Part shown: piece after piece, positions 1-5,454 of the stretch | How positions within the stretch are numbered: position 1 is the stretch's first letter | Layout of the letters: every line of letters begins with the position of its first letter | From: JBCBKZ01 sp039026975 | GTDB lineage: Bacteria; Bacteroidota; Bacteroidia; J057 | DNA: 5,454 bases | Assembly (NCBI GenBank): GCA_039026975.1 | Contig: JBCCLI010000431.1 | Location: 1 to 5,454, forward strand | Direction: 5' to 3' | Translations under genes and position numbers: made by a program | The notes under the pieces: model-generated | What the model saw: only the letters and a program-made list of their open reading frames with translations | Database searches by the model: none | What the model was told of the DNA's origin: nothing

Positions 1-154
1 ACCATATCTTCATGAGCCTATCTGGACTGTCTTGATCCCCAAATAGGATGTTCAGTATAGGAGGAAAATCTTGCCGTTTAGCCTTATTTTTCCACGAATT
101 CAATATGCGAGAATCATAATATTTACTATTTACCCTAATTTGCAAGCGTAAAAA
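1..154 (-). pseudogene. Possible minus-strand coding remnant or gene edge (unrecognised)
   Basis: Reading the minus strand leftwards from 154 to the window edge gives about 51 codons without a stop; a TGA at 157-155 bounds it on the right. The translation looks protein-like, with several Trp, Asp and Pro residues and phrases such as FPPILNILFGDQ and SPDRLMKIW. All three plus-strand frames are broken within the first 60 bases. There is no good start: a TTG at 145-143 is the only plausible one in the frame before an ATG at 13-11, and neither has a ribosome binding site. It may be the start of a divergent gene continuing to the left, a decayed gene fragment, or chance: an open frame of this length in A/T-rich DNA is not rare. 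I recognise no family. Confidence 0.2.
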
Positions 155-227
155 TCAGAGAATTATGAAGACTTAAGTTTCTGAAAATTCCTTTTTGCCT
201 GAAAATATGCTAGACTGGGAATAAAGG

Positions 228-253
228 GGTTGTACCTTACTTAGGTGAGAACC
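228..253 (+). promoter_or_regulatory. Imperfect hairpin in the operon leader
   Basis: GGTT (228-231) pairs with AACC (250-253), and ACCT (234-237) pairs with AGGT (243-246). Between them is a small asymmetric internal loop (232-233 against 247-249), and the apical loop is 238-242. No T-run follows, so it is not an intrinsic terminator. Its right arm shares bases 252-253 with the left arm of the next dyad (252-278), so the two could not fully form together. Whether this is an RNA structure, a protein site or chance cannot be decided from one sequence. Confidence 0.25.
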
Positions 254-278
254 ATTACATATGTGAGAATGTAATTGG
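252..278 (+). promoter_or_regulatory. Inverted repeat CCATTACA / TGTAATTGG, possible operator
   Basis: CCATTACA at 252-259 faces TGTAATTGG at 270-278 across a 10-base loop; the arms are complementary except for one unpaired base. A second exact copy of the right arm, TGTAATTGG, lies at 301-309. GTGAGAA also occurs twice in direct orientation (245-251 and 263-269, period 18). An inverted repeat with a repeated half-site just upstream of an operon would fit a regulator binding site, but I can name no regulator. Confidence 0.25.
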
Positions 279-309
279 CTATTGTAGCGAATAATCAGAA
301 TGTAATTGG
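266..309 (+). repeat. 13-bp direct repeat, period 31, in the leader
   Basis: AGAATGTAATTGG occurs exactly at 266-278 and again at 297-309. The bases after each copy remain loosely similar (TATTGT against TATTAT, then AATAATCA against AATAACAT), which suggests an old 31-bp tandem duplication. A smaller direct repeat, TCAATAA at 321-327 and 330-336, follows just before the ATG at 341. The repeat overlaps the possible TTG start at 275 and supports treating this stretch as leader and not as coding sequence. Confidence 0.6.
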
Positions 310-340
310 TATTATTGACCTCAATAACATCAATAAGTAC

Positions 341-1387
341 ATGAAAATACTAATCACAGGTAACTTGGGATATGTGGGTCCTGGCCTGGTAAAAGAGCTG
401 AAAAAGCATCATCCTAATGCTCATTTGATAGGATTTGATATAGGGTATTTTTCAAAATACATCACTTCCATTGGTATAACACCTGAAGCATATCTAACCC
501 AACAGTACTACGGTGATGTTCGTGCTTTTCCTTCAGAGCTTCTGGAGGGAGTAGATACAGTCATTAGCCTGGCTGCTATTTCCAATGATCCTATAGGAAA
601 CCGGTTTGAGAATGTTACGTTGGATATTAATTATCACGCCAACATTGAATTAGCTAAAAAAGCGAAAGAAAAAGGGGTAAGAAGATTCATATTTGCTTCC
701 AGTTGTAGTGTATATGGCTCAGCAGAAGAAGCACCTAGAAAAGAAGCCTCCTCCCTGAATCCATTGACAGCCTATGCTAAATCCAAAGTATTTTCAGAGC
801 AATCCTTGGAAGAGTTAGCTGATGACCAGTTTATGGTCACTTGTCTTAGGTTTGCTACAGCATGTGGGATGAGTGAAAGACTTAGGCTAGATTTGGTCTT
901 AAATGATTTTGTGGCAGGTGCTATTACTTCAGGAAATATTACTATTCTAAGTGATGGAACACCCTGGAGGCCCCTCATACATGTGTTAGACATGGCGAGA
1001 GCCATCAGATGGGCACATGAGCGAGAGGCTTCGCAAGGAGGAAATTTCCTAATAATGAATACCGGAAGTAATGTGTGGAACTACCAAATCAAGGATTTAG
1101 CAGAAGAAATACATGCCATCATCCCTGAAACGGAAGTATCCATTAATCAGAATGCTGAGCCTGATAAGCGCTCTTACCGAGTAAATTTTGACTTATTTAA
1201 ATCATTAGCGCCTGAGCACCAGCCCGCACATGATTTATCTACTACCATAAAAGGCCTAAGAGAAGGACTAGAGGGGATAGGATTTACTGATTCCAATTTC
1301 CGGGAATCTAAACTGATCAGGCTTCATGTCATTAATGACCTATTAGGGAAGAATGTATTAGGAGACTCTTTGGAATTAGTACCATGA
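341..1387 (+). CDS. NAD(P)-dependent NDP-sugar epimerase/reductase, extended SDR family
   Basis: This is a 348-residue cytoplasmic extended short-chain dehydrogenase/reductase of the WcaG/GalE type. The N-terminal Rossmann strand MKILITG runs straight into the dinucleotide loop GNLGYVG (residues 7-13). LAAISNDP (78-84) follows the cofactor strand, SSCSVYG (120-126) holds the catalytic Ser region, and Tyr145 with Lys149 form the YxxxK pair. WRPLIHVLDMA (209-219) and DKRSYRVNF (275-283) are typical substrate-domain motifs. I start the gene at ATG 341 because the Rossmann fold begins there; the 22-codon extension to a TTG at 275 reads through direct repeats and has no family character. The SCSVYG motif lacks the Asp-Glu or Asp-Lys of RmlB/RfbG-type 4,6-dehydratases, so 4-keto reduction or C4 epimerisation is more likely than dehydration. 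The exact substrate is not readable. Its stop overlaps the next start by 4 bp (ATGA), a sign of translational coupling. Confidence 0.9.
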   Translation: MKILITGNLGYVGPGLVKELKKHHPNAHLIGFDIGYFSKYITSIGITPEAYLTQQYYGDVRAFPSELLEGVDTVISLAAISNDPIGNRFENVTLDINYHANIELAKKAKEKGVRRFIFASSCSVYGSAEEAPRKEASSLNPLTAYAKSKVFSEQSLEELADDQFMVTCLRFATACGMSERLRLDLVLNDFVAGAITSGNITILSDGTPWRPLIHVLDMARAIRWAHEREASQGGNFLIMNTGSNVWNYQIKDLAEEIHAIIPETEVSINQNAEPDKRSYRVNFDLFKSLAPEHQPAHDLSTTIKGLREGLEGIGFTDSNFRESKLIRLHVINDLLGKNVLGDSLELVP

Positions 1388-1968
1388 AATTCACGGAGAC
1401 AAAATTACCTGGCGCTTACCTTATAGACTTGGAACCATTCCAGGACCACAGGGGCATGTTTGCCAGGACTTTTTGTAAAAAGGAATTCCATGAAATAGGT
1501 CATCATAAAGAATTTGTTCAGTTTAATCACTCCAGGACTGGGAGCAAGGGAACACTCCGAGGCATGCACTACCAGCTTCCTCCCTTCACAGAAATAAAAT
1601 TGATTAGGTGTATAAGAGGGGCCGTATATGATGTCATCATAGATTTAAGAAAAGGGTCTCCTACCTTTTTACAGCATGTGGGCGTGGAGTTGACGGAAGA
1701 AAAGCAGAACATGATCTATGTACCTGAAGGCTTTGCGCATGGCTTCCAAACCCTTACTGATGATGCAGAGCTTCTGTACAAGCATACAGCTTATTATACC
1801 CCAGGCAGTGAAGGAGGACTTAAGTATGATGAGCCTAGGGTAAACATAGTATGGCCTATAGACCCTCAGGGATTATCCAAAAGAGACTTATCAGCAGCAT
1901 ATCTCTCCCCATCTTTTGAAGGGATAGACATACAATGTATACCTCAATCAGTAGAAAATCTTACTTAG
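1384..1968 (+). CDS. rfbC: dTDP-4-dehydrorhamnose 3,5-epimerase-like cupin (RmlC/RfbC family)
   Basis: At 194 residues this is close to the usual RmlC length and forms a single cupin barrel. Family motifs run in order: DHRGMFART (21-29), LRGMHYQ (58-64), KLIRCIRGAVYDVIIDLR (72-89), then SPTF, and VPEGFAHGFQTL (113-124). Catalytic positions known for RmlC are in place: His62 as the base, Asp168 as its likely partner, Tyr132 as the acid, plus Arg59, Lys72 and His119. Family members epimerise at C3 and/or C5 of NDP-4-keto-6-deoxy sugars. Two positions differ from the dTDP-rhamnose consensus: Glu70 where Gln is common before KLxR, and KYDEP (147-151) where a W-N-D-P-type motif is usual. With a cytidylyltransferase and a C-methyltransferase in the operon, it more likely acts on a CDP-4-keto sugar, perhaps at one carbon only, than in rhamnose synthesis; that is inference. 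The start overlaps the upstream stop. Confidence 0.9.
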   Translation: MKFTETKLPGAYLIDLEPFQDHRGMFARTFCKKEFHEIGHHKEFVQFNHSRTGSKGTLRGMHYQLPPFTEIKLIRCIRGAVYDVIIDLRKGSPTFLQHVGVELTEEKQNMIYVPEGFAHGFQTLTDDAELLYKHTAYYTPGSEGGLKYDEPRVNIVWPIDPQGLSKRDLSAAYLSPSFEGIDIQCIPQSVENLT

Positions 1969-2005
1969 TTAGAACGATATAAAGAAAACCTCTTACCTAA
2001 CATAT

Positions 2006-3289
2006 ATGTCAGCAGCAAGTCCAAGTTCCAAGGTGTCCTTTAATGAGAAACTCGTAGAGAGAAACTGTAGATTCTGTAACGCCAGCCTGGATCACTCATT
2101 GGTAGACCTGGGGACTTCTCCTTTATGTCAGCGACATGTCACGCCCGAAAAAGCGAATGATATGGAACCTTTCTTTCCCCTTCATGCCTTTGTCTGCCAA
2201 AACTGCTTCCTGGTGCAGCTGGATGAGTTTGTTAGCCCTGATGAGATCTTCAGTAATGAGTATGCGTATTTCTCCTCATATTCTACTTCCTGGCTGGCAC
2301 ATGCTAAGAAGTACACGGATAAGATGCAGGAAATGCTGAGCATGGGGAAAGATAATCTGGTGGTAGAGATAGCCAGTAATGATGGATATTTGCTACAGTA
2401 TTTTGTTGAGAAAAAGGTACCCGTTCTGGGAATAGAGCCCACTGCTAACACGGCAGAAGCAGCCAGAGAAAAGGGGGTGAGAACTGAAGTAAAGTTTTTC
2501 GGAATAGAGACAGCTAAGGAGATGTCTGCCAAATACGGGAAGGCAGATTTACTGCTAGGTAATAATGTCCTGGCTCACGTTCCTGACATTAATGACTTTG
2601 TTGGAGGGATGAAGATCATGCTGGCTGAAGAAGGGGTCATTACCATGGAATTCCCTCACCTCCAGCGTCTCATGGAGGAAAACCAGTTTGATACTATCTA
2701 CCATGAGCATTTCTCCTACCTATCATTTACTACGGTAGAAAAAATCTTTGATCACCATGGTATCACCCTATTTGATGTGGAGGAATTACCTACCCATGGA
2801 GGGTCTATCAGAATTTTTGGAAGGCATAAGGATGATGAAAGTAAGCCCCTAACAGCAAGAGCCTTGGAAATGCATGCCCGGGAAATAGAGATGGGCTTTC
2901 AGGACTTGAGTTTTTATGCTGACTTTGAAGAGAGGGTGAAAGAAACCAAAAGAAAAATCCTGGAGTTTCTAATAGGGGTTAAAAGAGAAGGAAAGCAGGT
3001 AGTGGGATACGGCGCTCCCGGAAAGGGAAATACCCTATTGAACTACTGCGGAATCAGAACAGACTTCCTGGATTACACAGTTGATAGGAACCCCCATAAG
3101 CAGGGGAACTTCTTGCCGGGAACCAGAATTCCTATTTATGATCCTGAGAAAATCGGGGAAACCAAACCTGACTACATATTCATTCTGCCCTGGAACCTGA
3201 AAACTGAAATTATAAACCAGATGAGCTTCGTGAGAGAGTGGGGGTGCCAGTTTGTTATCCCTATTCCAGAGTTGACCATCATAGCATAA
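2006..3289 (+). CDS. SAM-dependent NDP-sugar C-methyltransferase (TylC3/NovU/TcaB9 type)
   Basis: The 427-residue protein has the three-part layout of sugar C-methyltransferases. An N-terminal zinc domain has Cys21/Cys24 and Cys64/Cys67. A central SAM domain has the glycine-region motif VVEIASNDGYLL (119-130) and NNVLAHV (186-192). A C-terminal Rossmann-like domain carries GYGAPGKGNT (334-343). Tyr86, His191, Tyr232, Glu234 and His235 (in YHEHFSYLS) align at a constant offset with residues I recall as catalytic in the C3-methyltransferase TcaB9. Those enzymes methylate C3 of an NDP-4-keto-6-deoxy sugar via an enolate. The ATG at 2006 is the only start before Cys21 and gives a normal family length; no Shine-Dalgarno is seen, as is common in Bacteroidota. 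It lies 37 bp after the epimerase and 27 bp before the cytidylyltransferase. The family is firm; the C3 position and the CDP carrier are inferred. Confidence 0.93.
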   Translation: MSAASPSSKVSFNEKLVERNCRFCNASLDHSLVDLGTSPLCQRHVTPEKANDMEPFFPLHAFVCQNCFLVQLDEFVSPDEIFSNEYAYFSSYSTSWLAHAKKYTDKMQEMLSMGKDNLVVEIASNDGYLLQYFVEKKVPVLGIEPTANTAEAAREKGVRTEVKFFGIETAKEMSAKYGKADLLLGNNVLAHVPDINDFVGGMKIMLAEEGVITMEFPHLQRLMEENQFDTIYHEHFSYLSFTTVEKIFDHHGITLFDVEELPTHGGSIRIFGRHKDDESKPLTARALEMHAREIEMGFQDLSFYADFEERVKETKRKILEFLIGVKREGKQVVGYGAPGKGNTLLNYCGIRTDFLDYTVDRNPHKQGNFLPGTRIPIYDPEKIGETKPDYIFILPWNLKTEIINQMSFVREWGCQFVIPIPELTIIA

Positions 3290-3316
3290 CATTTTTTACA
3301 TCATTCATTTGCAAGC

Positions 3317-4129
3317 ATGAAAGTGGTACTTTTTTGTGGCGGCCTTGGCACTAGATTACGTGATTATTCAGAGACTATCCCTAAACCCATGGTAAAAATA
3401 GGGTATAGGCCTATTCTCTGGCATATCATGAAATATTACGCACATTACGGACATAAGGAGTTTATCCTTTGCCTTGGATATAAGGCAGATATGTTCAAAC
3501 AGTATTTTGTGAACTATAATGAATTTCTCTCTAATGATTTTGTCCTCTCTAATGGAGGGAGAGAAATGCAAATTTTTAACAAAGACATTGAAGACTGGAA
3601 AATCACATTCGTAGATACGGGGGTAAAGTCCATCATAGGGCAGCGGCTGATGAAGGTGAAGGAGTATTTACAAGGTGAGGAGAAATTTCTGGCGCACTAC
3701 ACAGATACCCTCTCAGACTGTCATTTGCCTGATCTGATTGATTTCTCTGAAAAGCATGATGCTACTGCTACCTTCCTGGCAGCTCAGTCTACCCAGTCTT
3801 TCCATGTAGCCCAGGTAAAAGAAGATGGACTCGTGGAGAATATAGCTCCTATTTATGATGCAGGTCTATGGATTAATGGAGGCTTTTTCGTGCTGAAAAC
3901 GGAAATCTTTGACTATATGAATTATGGGGAAGAGTTGGTAGTGGAGCCCTTCCACAGACTGATAGAAGAAGACAAGCTAGTAGCCTTTAAGTACAAAGGC
4001 TTCTGGGCGGCTATGGACACTTTCAAAGATAAGATGATGCTGGATAACCTCTATGCACAGGGTAATCCTCCATGGGAAGTATGGAACCAGCCAGATAATC
4101 ATTCTCGTGAACTGGAAGCCATAAGCTAA
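3317..4129 (+). CDS. rfbF: Glucose-1-phosphate cytidylyltransferase (RfbF family)
   Basis: This 270-residue nucleotidyltransferase should make CDP-glucose from CTP and glucose-1-phosphate, the entry step to CDP-4-keto-6-deoxyglucose sugars. The signature GGLGTR (8-13) is followed by PKPMV (22-26, Lys23) and by GYRPILWHIMKYY, which matches the RfbF-specific PILWHIMK phrase. LCLGYK (51-56), TGVKSIIGQRL (101-111), YTD with metal-ligand Asp130, WINGGFFV (185-192), VVEP (208-211) and GFWAAMDTFKDK (228-239, metal-ligand Asp234) complete the family pattern. It departs from enteric RfbF in FCGGLGTRLRDYSE for the usual AGGLGTRLSEE, GQR for GGR near Arg110, and YTDTLSD for YGDGVSD. That marks a divergent subfamily, so CTP preference is likely but not proven. 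It sits 27 bp after the methyltransferase and 2 bp before the deacetylase. Confidence 0.88.
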   Translation: MKVVLFCGGLGTRLRDYSETIPKPMVKIGYRPILWHIMKYYAHYGHKEFILCLGYKADMFKQYFVNYNEFLSNDFVLSNGGREMQIFNKDIEDWKITFVDTGVKSIIGQRLMKVKEYLQGEEKFLAHYTDTLSDCHLPDLIDFSEKHDATATFLAAQSTQSFHVAQVKEDGLVENIAPIYDAGLWINGGFFVLKTEIFDYMNYGEELVVEPFHRLIEEDKLVAFKYKGFWAAMDTFKDKMMLDNLYAQGNPPWEVWNQPDNHSRELEAIS

Positions 4130-4131
4130 CT

Positions 4132-4779
4132 ATGATAGACCTAAGATGGAACGTTCCTGAAGGTAGAGGATTAAATATCCTTTGCCTGGGAGCGCATTGT
4201 GATGACATAGAAATAGGCTGCGGAGGGACTCTTCTGAAATTGATGGAGACTTATGAAATTGAGAAGCTGAAATGGGTAGTATTTGCCTCTAATGAAAAGC
4301 GAAAAGCAGAAGCAGAAGCAGGAGCAGCTGCCTTTCTACAGAATTTACCACAGTCCAGTGTGGACGTATTTAGTTTTAGAGACGCTTTCCTTCCGTATTC
4401 AGCTGTTGAGGTGAAGGAAAAATTTGAAGCTATCAAGAAAGAAATAGAGCCAGATGTAATATTTACCCACTACAGGCATGATAGGCATCAGGATCACAGG
4501 CTATTATCTGATCTGGCCTGGAACACCTTCAGAAATCATATGATTTTGGAATACGAGATTCCTAAATATGATGGGGATATGGGTATTCCTAATGGCTTTG
4601 TTCCCATTACGGAAGAACAGGCGGAGAAGAAGATTCAGATTATACTGGATGCGTATGCGAGTCAGAAAGTTAAGCACTGGCTAGACAGAGAGACGCTGAT
4701 CTCCCTTATGAGGTTAAGAGGAATGGAGTCAGTTACCCGTTACGCAGAAGCATTTCACTTGAGAAAAATCGTTCTCTAA
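4132..4779 (+). CDS. PIG-L/LmbE family zinc deacetylase
   Basis: The 215-residue protein is a normal-length PIG-L/LmbE N-deacetylase. The first motif GAHCDDIEIGCGG (20-32) supplies His22 and Asp25 as zinc ligands and Asp24 as the likely catalytic base. HYRHDRHQDH (113-122) supplies the third ligand, His122. The C-terminal YAEAFHL (204-210) is the usual closing motif. Cys23 replaces the more common Pro in AHPDD, a tolerated variant. Family members remove acetyl or other acyl groups from amino sugars (GlcNAc-PI, MshB, BshB) and from lipid- or antibiotic-linked sugars. There is no signal peptide or membrane segment, so it should act in the cytoplasm, on a nucleotide sugar or lipid-linked precursor. 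The gene lies 2 bp after the cytidylyltransferase and 2 bp before the aminopeptidase-like gene. No aminotransferase or acetyltransferase is seen, so its N-acyl substrate is unknown. Confidence 0.92.
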   Translation: MIDLRWNVPEGRGLNILCLGAHCDDIEIGCGGTLLKLMETYEIEKLKWVVFASNEKRKAEAEAGAAAFLQNLPQSSVDVFSFRDAFLPYSAVEVKEKFEAIKKEIEPDVIFTHYRHDRHQDHRLLSDLAWNTFRNHMILEYEIPKYDGDMGIPNGFVPITEEQAEKKIQIILDAYASQKVKHWLDRETLISLMRLRGMESVTRYAEAFHLRKIVL

Positions 4780-4781
4780 TC

Positions 4782-5454
4782 ATGGAAGCCACCAAGGAGA
4801 AAATATCAACCCATGGTACCTGGATGCGGGAATTAATGGAGAGGCTATATCCAATATGTAGAAGCATTACGGGAGATGGGGTCAGGCAGAGTCTGGCTAT
4901 TCTCCAGGAATTAAATCCATTAGAGATCTTTGAGGTCCCTACAGGAGAGCAAGTATTTGACTGGACTGTCCCAAAAGAGTGGAATATTAAGGACGCTTGG
5001 ATCAAAAATGCCAAAGGAGAGAAGGTAGTAGACTTTCAGGAGCATAGCCTTCACATGCTAAACTACAGCATACCCATTCATGAGAAGATGAGTTGGGAAG
5101 AACTAAAGTCTCATATTTATACGCTTCCTGATCAGCCTGATTGGATTCCCTATAGAACTTCCTATTATAGTGAGAACTGGGGATTCTGTATGCGGCATAA
5201 AGACTATGAGCTTCTGGGTGAAGGAGAATATGAGGTATTCATTGATAGTAGGTTGGAAGAGGGGTACCTTACGTATGGAGAATTTTTCATTCCCGGGAGA
5301 AGTAAAGAGGAAGTTCTGTTTTCCACCCATATCTGCCATCCTTCCTTAGCTAATGATAACCTAAGTGGGATGCTGGTGTGTAGCATGCTTGCAAACTGGC
5401 TGAGAAATAGAGAGAATAGATATAGCTACCGCTTTGTGTTCATTCCTGGTACCA
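4782..5454 (+). CDS. DUF4910/COG4310 aminopeptidase-like zinc protein, 5' part only
   Basis: An open frame starts at ATG 4782 and runs off the right edge after 224 codons with no stop. From memory the full family is about 420-440 residues, so roughly half is present. The N-terminal phrase RLYPICRSITGDGVRQSL (21-38), then VPTGEQVFDWTVPKEW (52-67), are characteristic of DUF4910/DUF2172 proteins. STHICHPSLANDNLSG (181-196) resembles the M28-type metal-binding core, with His183 or His186 and Asp192 as likely zinc ligands. The visible end, RFVFIPGT, is the strand after which further metal ligands would follow. These proteins recur in polysaccharide loci, but I know of no proven reaction; amide or ester hydrolysis on a sugar intermediate is a guess. 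No signal peptide is seen. The start is 2 bp after the PIG-L stop and has no Shine-Dalgarno sequence, so translation is probably coupled. Confidence 0.87.
   Translation, partial: MEATKEKISTHGTWMRELMERLYPICRSITGDGVRQSLAILQELNPLEIFEVPTGEQVFDWTVPKEWNIKDAWIKNAKGEKVVDFQEHSLHMLNYSIPIHEKMSWEELKSHIYTLPDQPDWIPYRTSYYSENWGFCMRHKDYELLGEGEYEVFIDSRLEEGYLTYGEFFIPGRSKEEVLFSTHICHPSLANDNLSGMLVCSMLANWLRNRENRYSYRFVFIPGT

Larger units (their letters stand above)
155..340. other. Non-coding leader upstream of the sugar operon
   Basis: No frame on either strand holds a convincing gene here. The plus-strand frame leading into the first gene is closed by TAA at 272-274, so only a TTG at 275 could extend that gene. 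The segment is A/T-rich. It has an 8-bp direct repeat CTGAAAAT at 181-188 and 199-206, and from 228 onward a cluster of dyads and direct repeats listed separately. I looked for a Bacteroidota-type promoter (TTTG, then TAnnTTTG) and for a sigma-70 pair and found no well-spaced match. If the operon promoter is in the window it should lie here, but I cannot place it. Confidence 0.6.

Noticed and set aside
190..240. Possible promoter elements: TTTTTG at 192-197 with TATGCTAGACT (206-216), or TACCTTAC at 233-240 as a -7 box
   Set aside because: The spacings fit neither the Bacteroidota TTTG/TAnnTTTG pattern nor a sigma-70 pair, and the matches are weak, so no promoter is called.
1969..2005. Gap between the epimerase and methyltransferase genes as a possible terminator or internal promoter
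   Set aside because: It is 37 bp, A/T-rich, with no stem-loop and no T-run after a stem; it reads as a simple intra-operon spacer.
2182..2532. Minus-strand open frame of 116 codons inside the methyltransferase gene
   Set aside because: It lies wholly opposite a well-supported gene, its product has no recognisable motifs, and it looks like a codon-composition shadow. The shorter antisense frames elsewhere in the operon were rejected for the same reason.
3290..3316. CATTTTTTACA after the methyltransferase stop as a terminator T-run
   Set aside because: The six T residues are not preceded by a G/C-rich hairpin, and the next gene starts 27 bp downstream on the same strand.
4306..4329. Short triplet-like repeat GCAGAA GCAGAA GCAGGA GCAGCT
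   Set aside because: It is in frame in the PIG-L gene and encodes an Ala/Glu-rich helix (residues 59-66) where this family normally has a similar helix; no evidence of an unstable repeat.
1..5454. Mobile elements, CRISPR arrays, tRNA or rRNA genes
   Set aside because: No transposase motifs, terminal inverted repeats, regularly spaced long repeats, or tRNA/rRNA-like stretches were seen on either strand.

Overview
This window looks like part of a surface-polysaccharide or glycoconjugate locus from a Bacteroidota bacterium (my guess is a Cytophagales-type marine or soil group). The grounds are moderate G+C (roughly 40% by eye), start codons that mostly lack a Shine-Dalgarno sequence, A/T-rich gene junctions, and the general character of the proteins. 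The taxonomic guess is inference; the gene family assignments are much firmer.

Layout: positions 1-340 hold no convincing gene. They contain a possible minus-strand remnant at the left edge and a repeat- and dyad-rich leader at about 228-336. From 341 to the right edge there are six tightly packed plus-strand genes: an extended SDR NDP-sugar epimerase/reductase (341-1387), an RmlC/RfbC-type cupin sugar epimerase (1384-1968), a TylC3/NovU/TcaB9-type sugar C-methyltransferase (2006-3289), an RfbF-type glucose-1-phosphate cytidylyltransferase (3317-4129), a PIG-L/LmbE zinc deacetylase (4132-4779), and the first 224 codons of a DUF4910/COG4310 aminopeptidase-like zinc protein (4782 to the edge). 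Junctions are a 4-bp overlap, 37 bp, 27 bp, 2 bp and 2 bp. No terminator is visible between genes, so this is very probably one operon.

How the genes probably work together: the cytidylyltransferase would make CDP-glucose. A 4,6-dehydratase, which is not in the window, would give the 4-keto-6-deoxy intermediate. The C-methyltransferase would add a methyl branch, probably at C3, the cupin enzyme would epimerise next to the ketone, and the SDR would reduce C4 or epimerise. The expected product is a CDP-activated branched-chain (C-methyl) 6-deoxy sugar. The least explained part is the two-hydrolase tail, PIG-L plus DUF4910, each 2 bp from the preceding gene. It suggests an amide- or acyl-removing step, or a maturation step, that the simple branched-sugar pathway does not need. 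That pair is the best candidate for undescribed biochemistry here.
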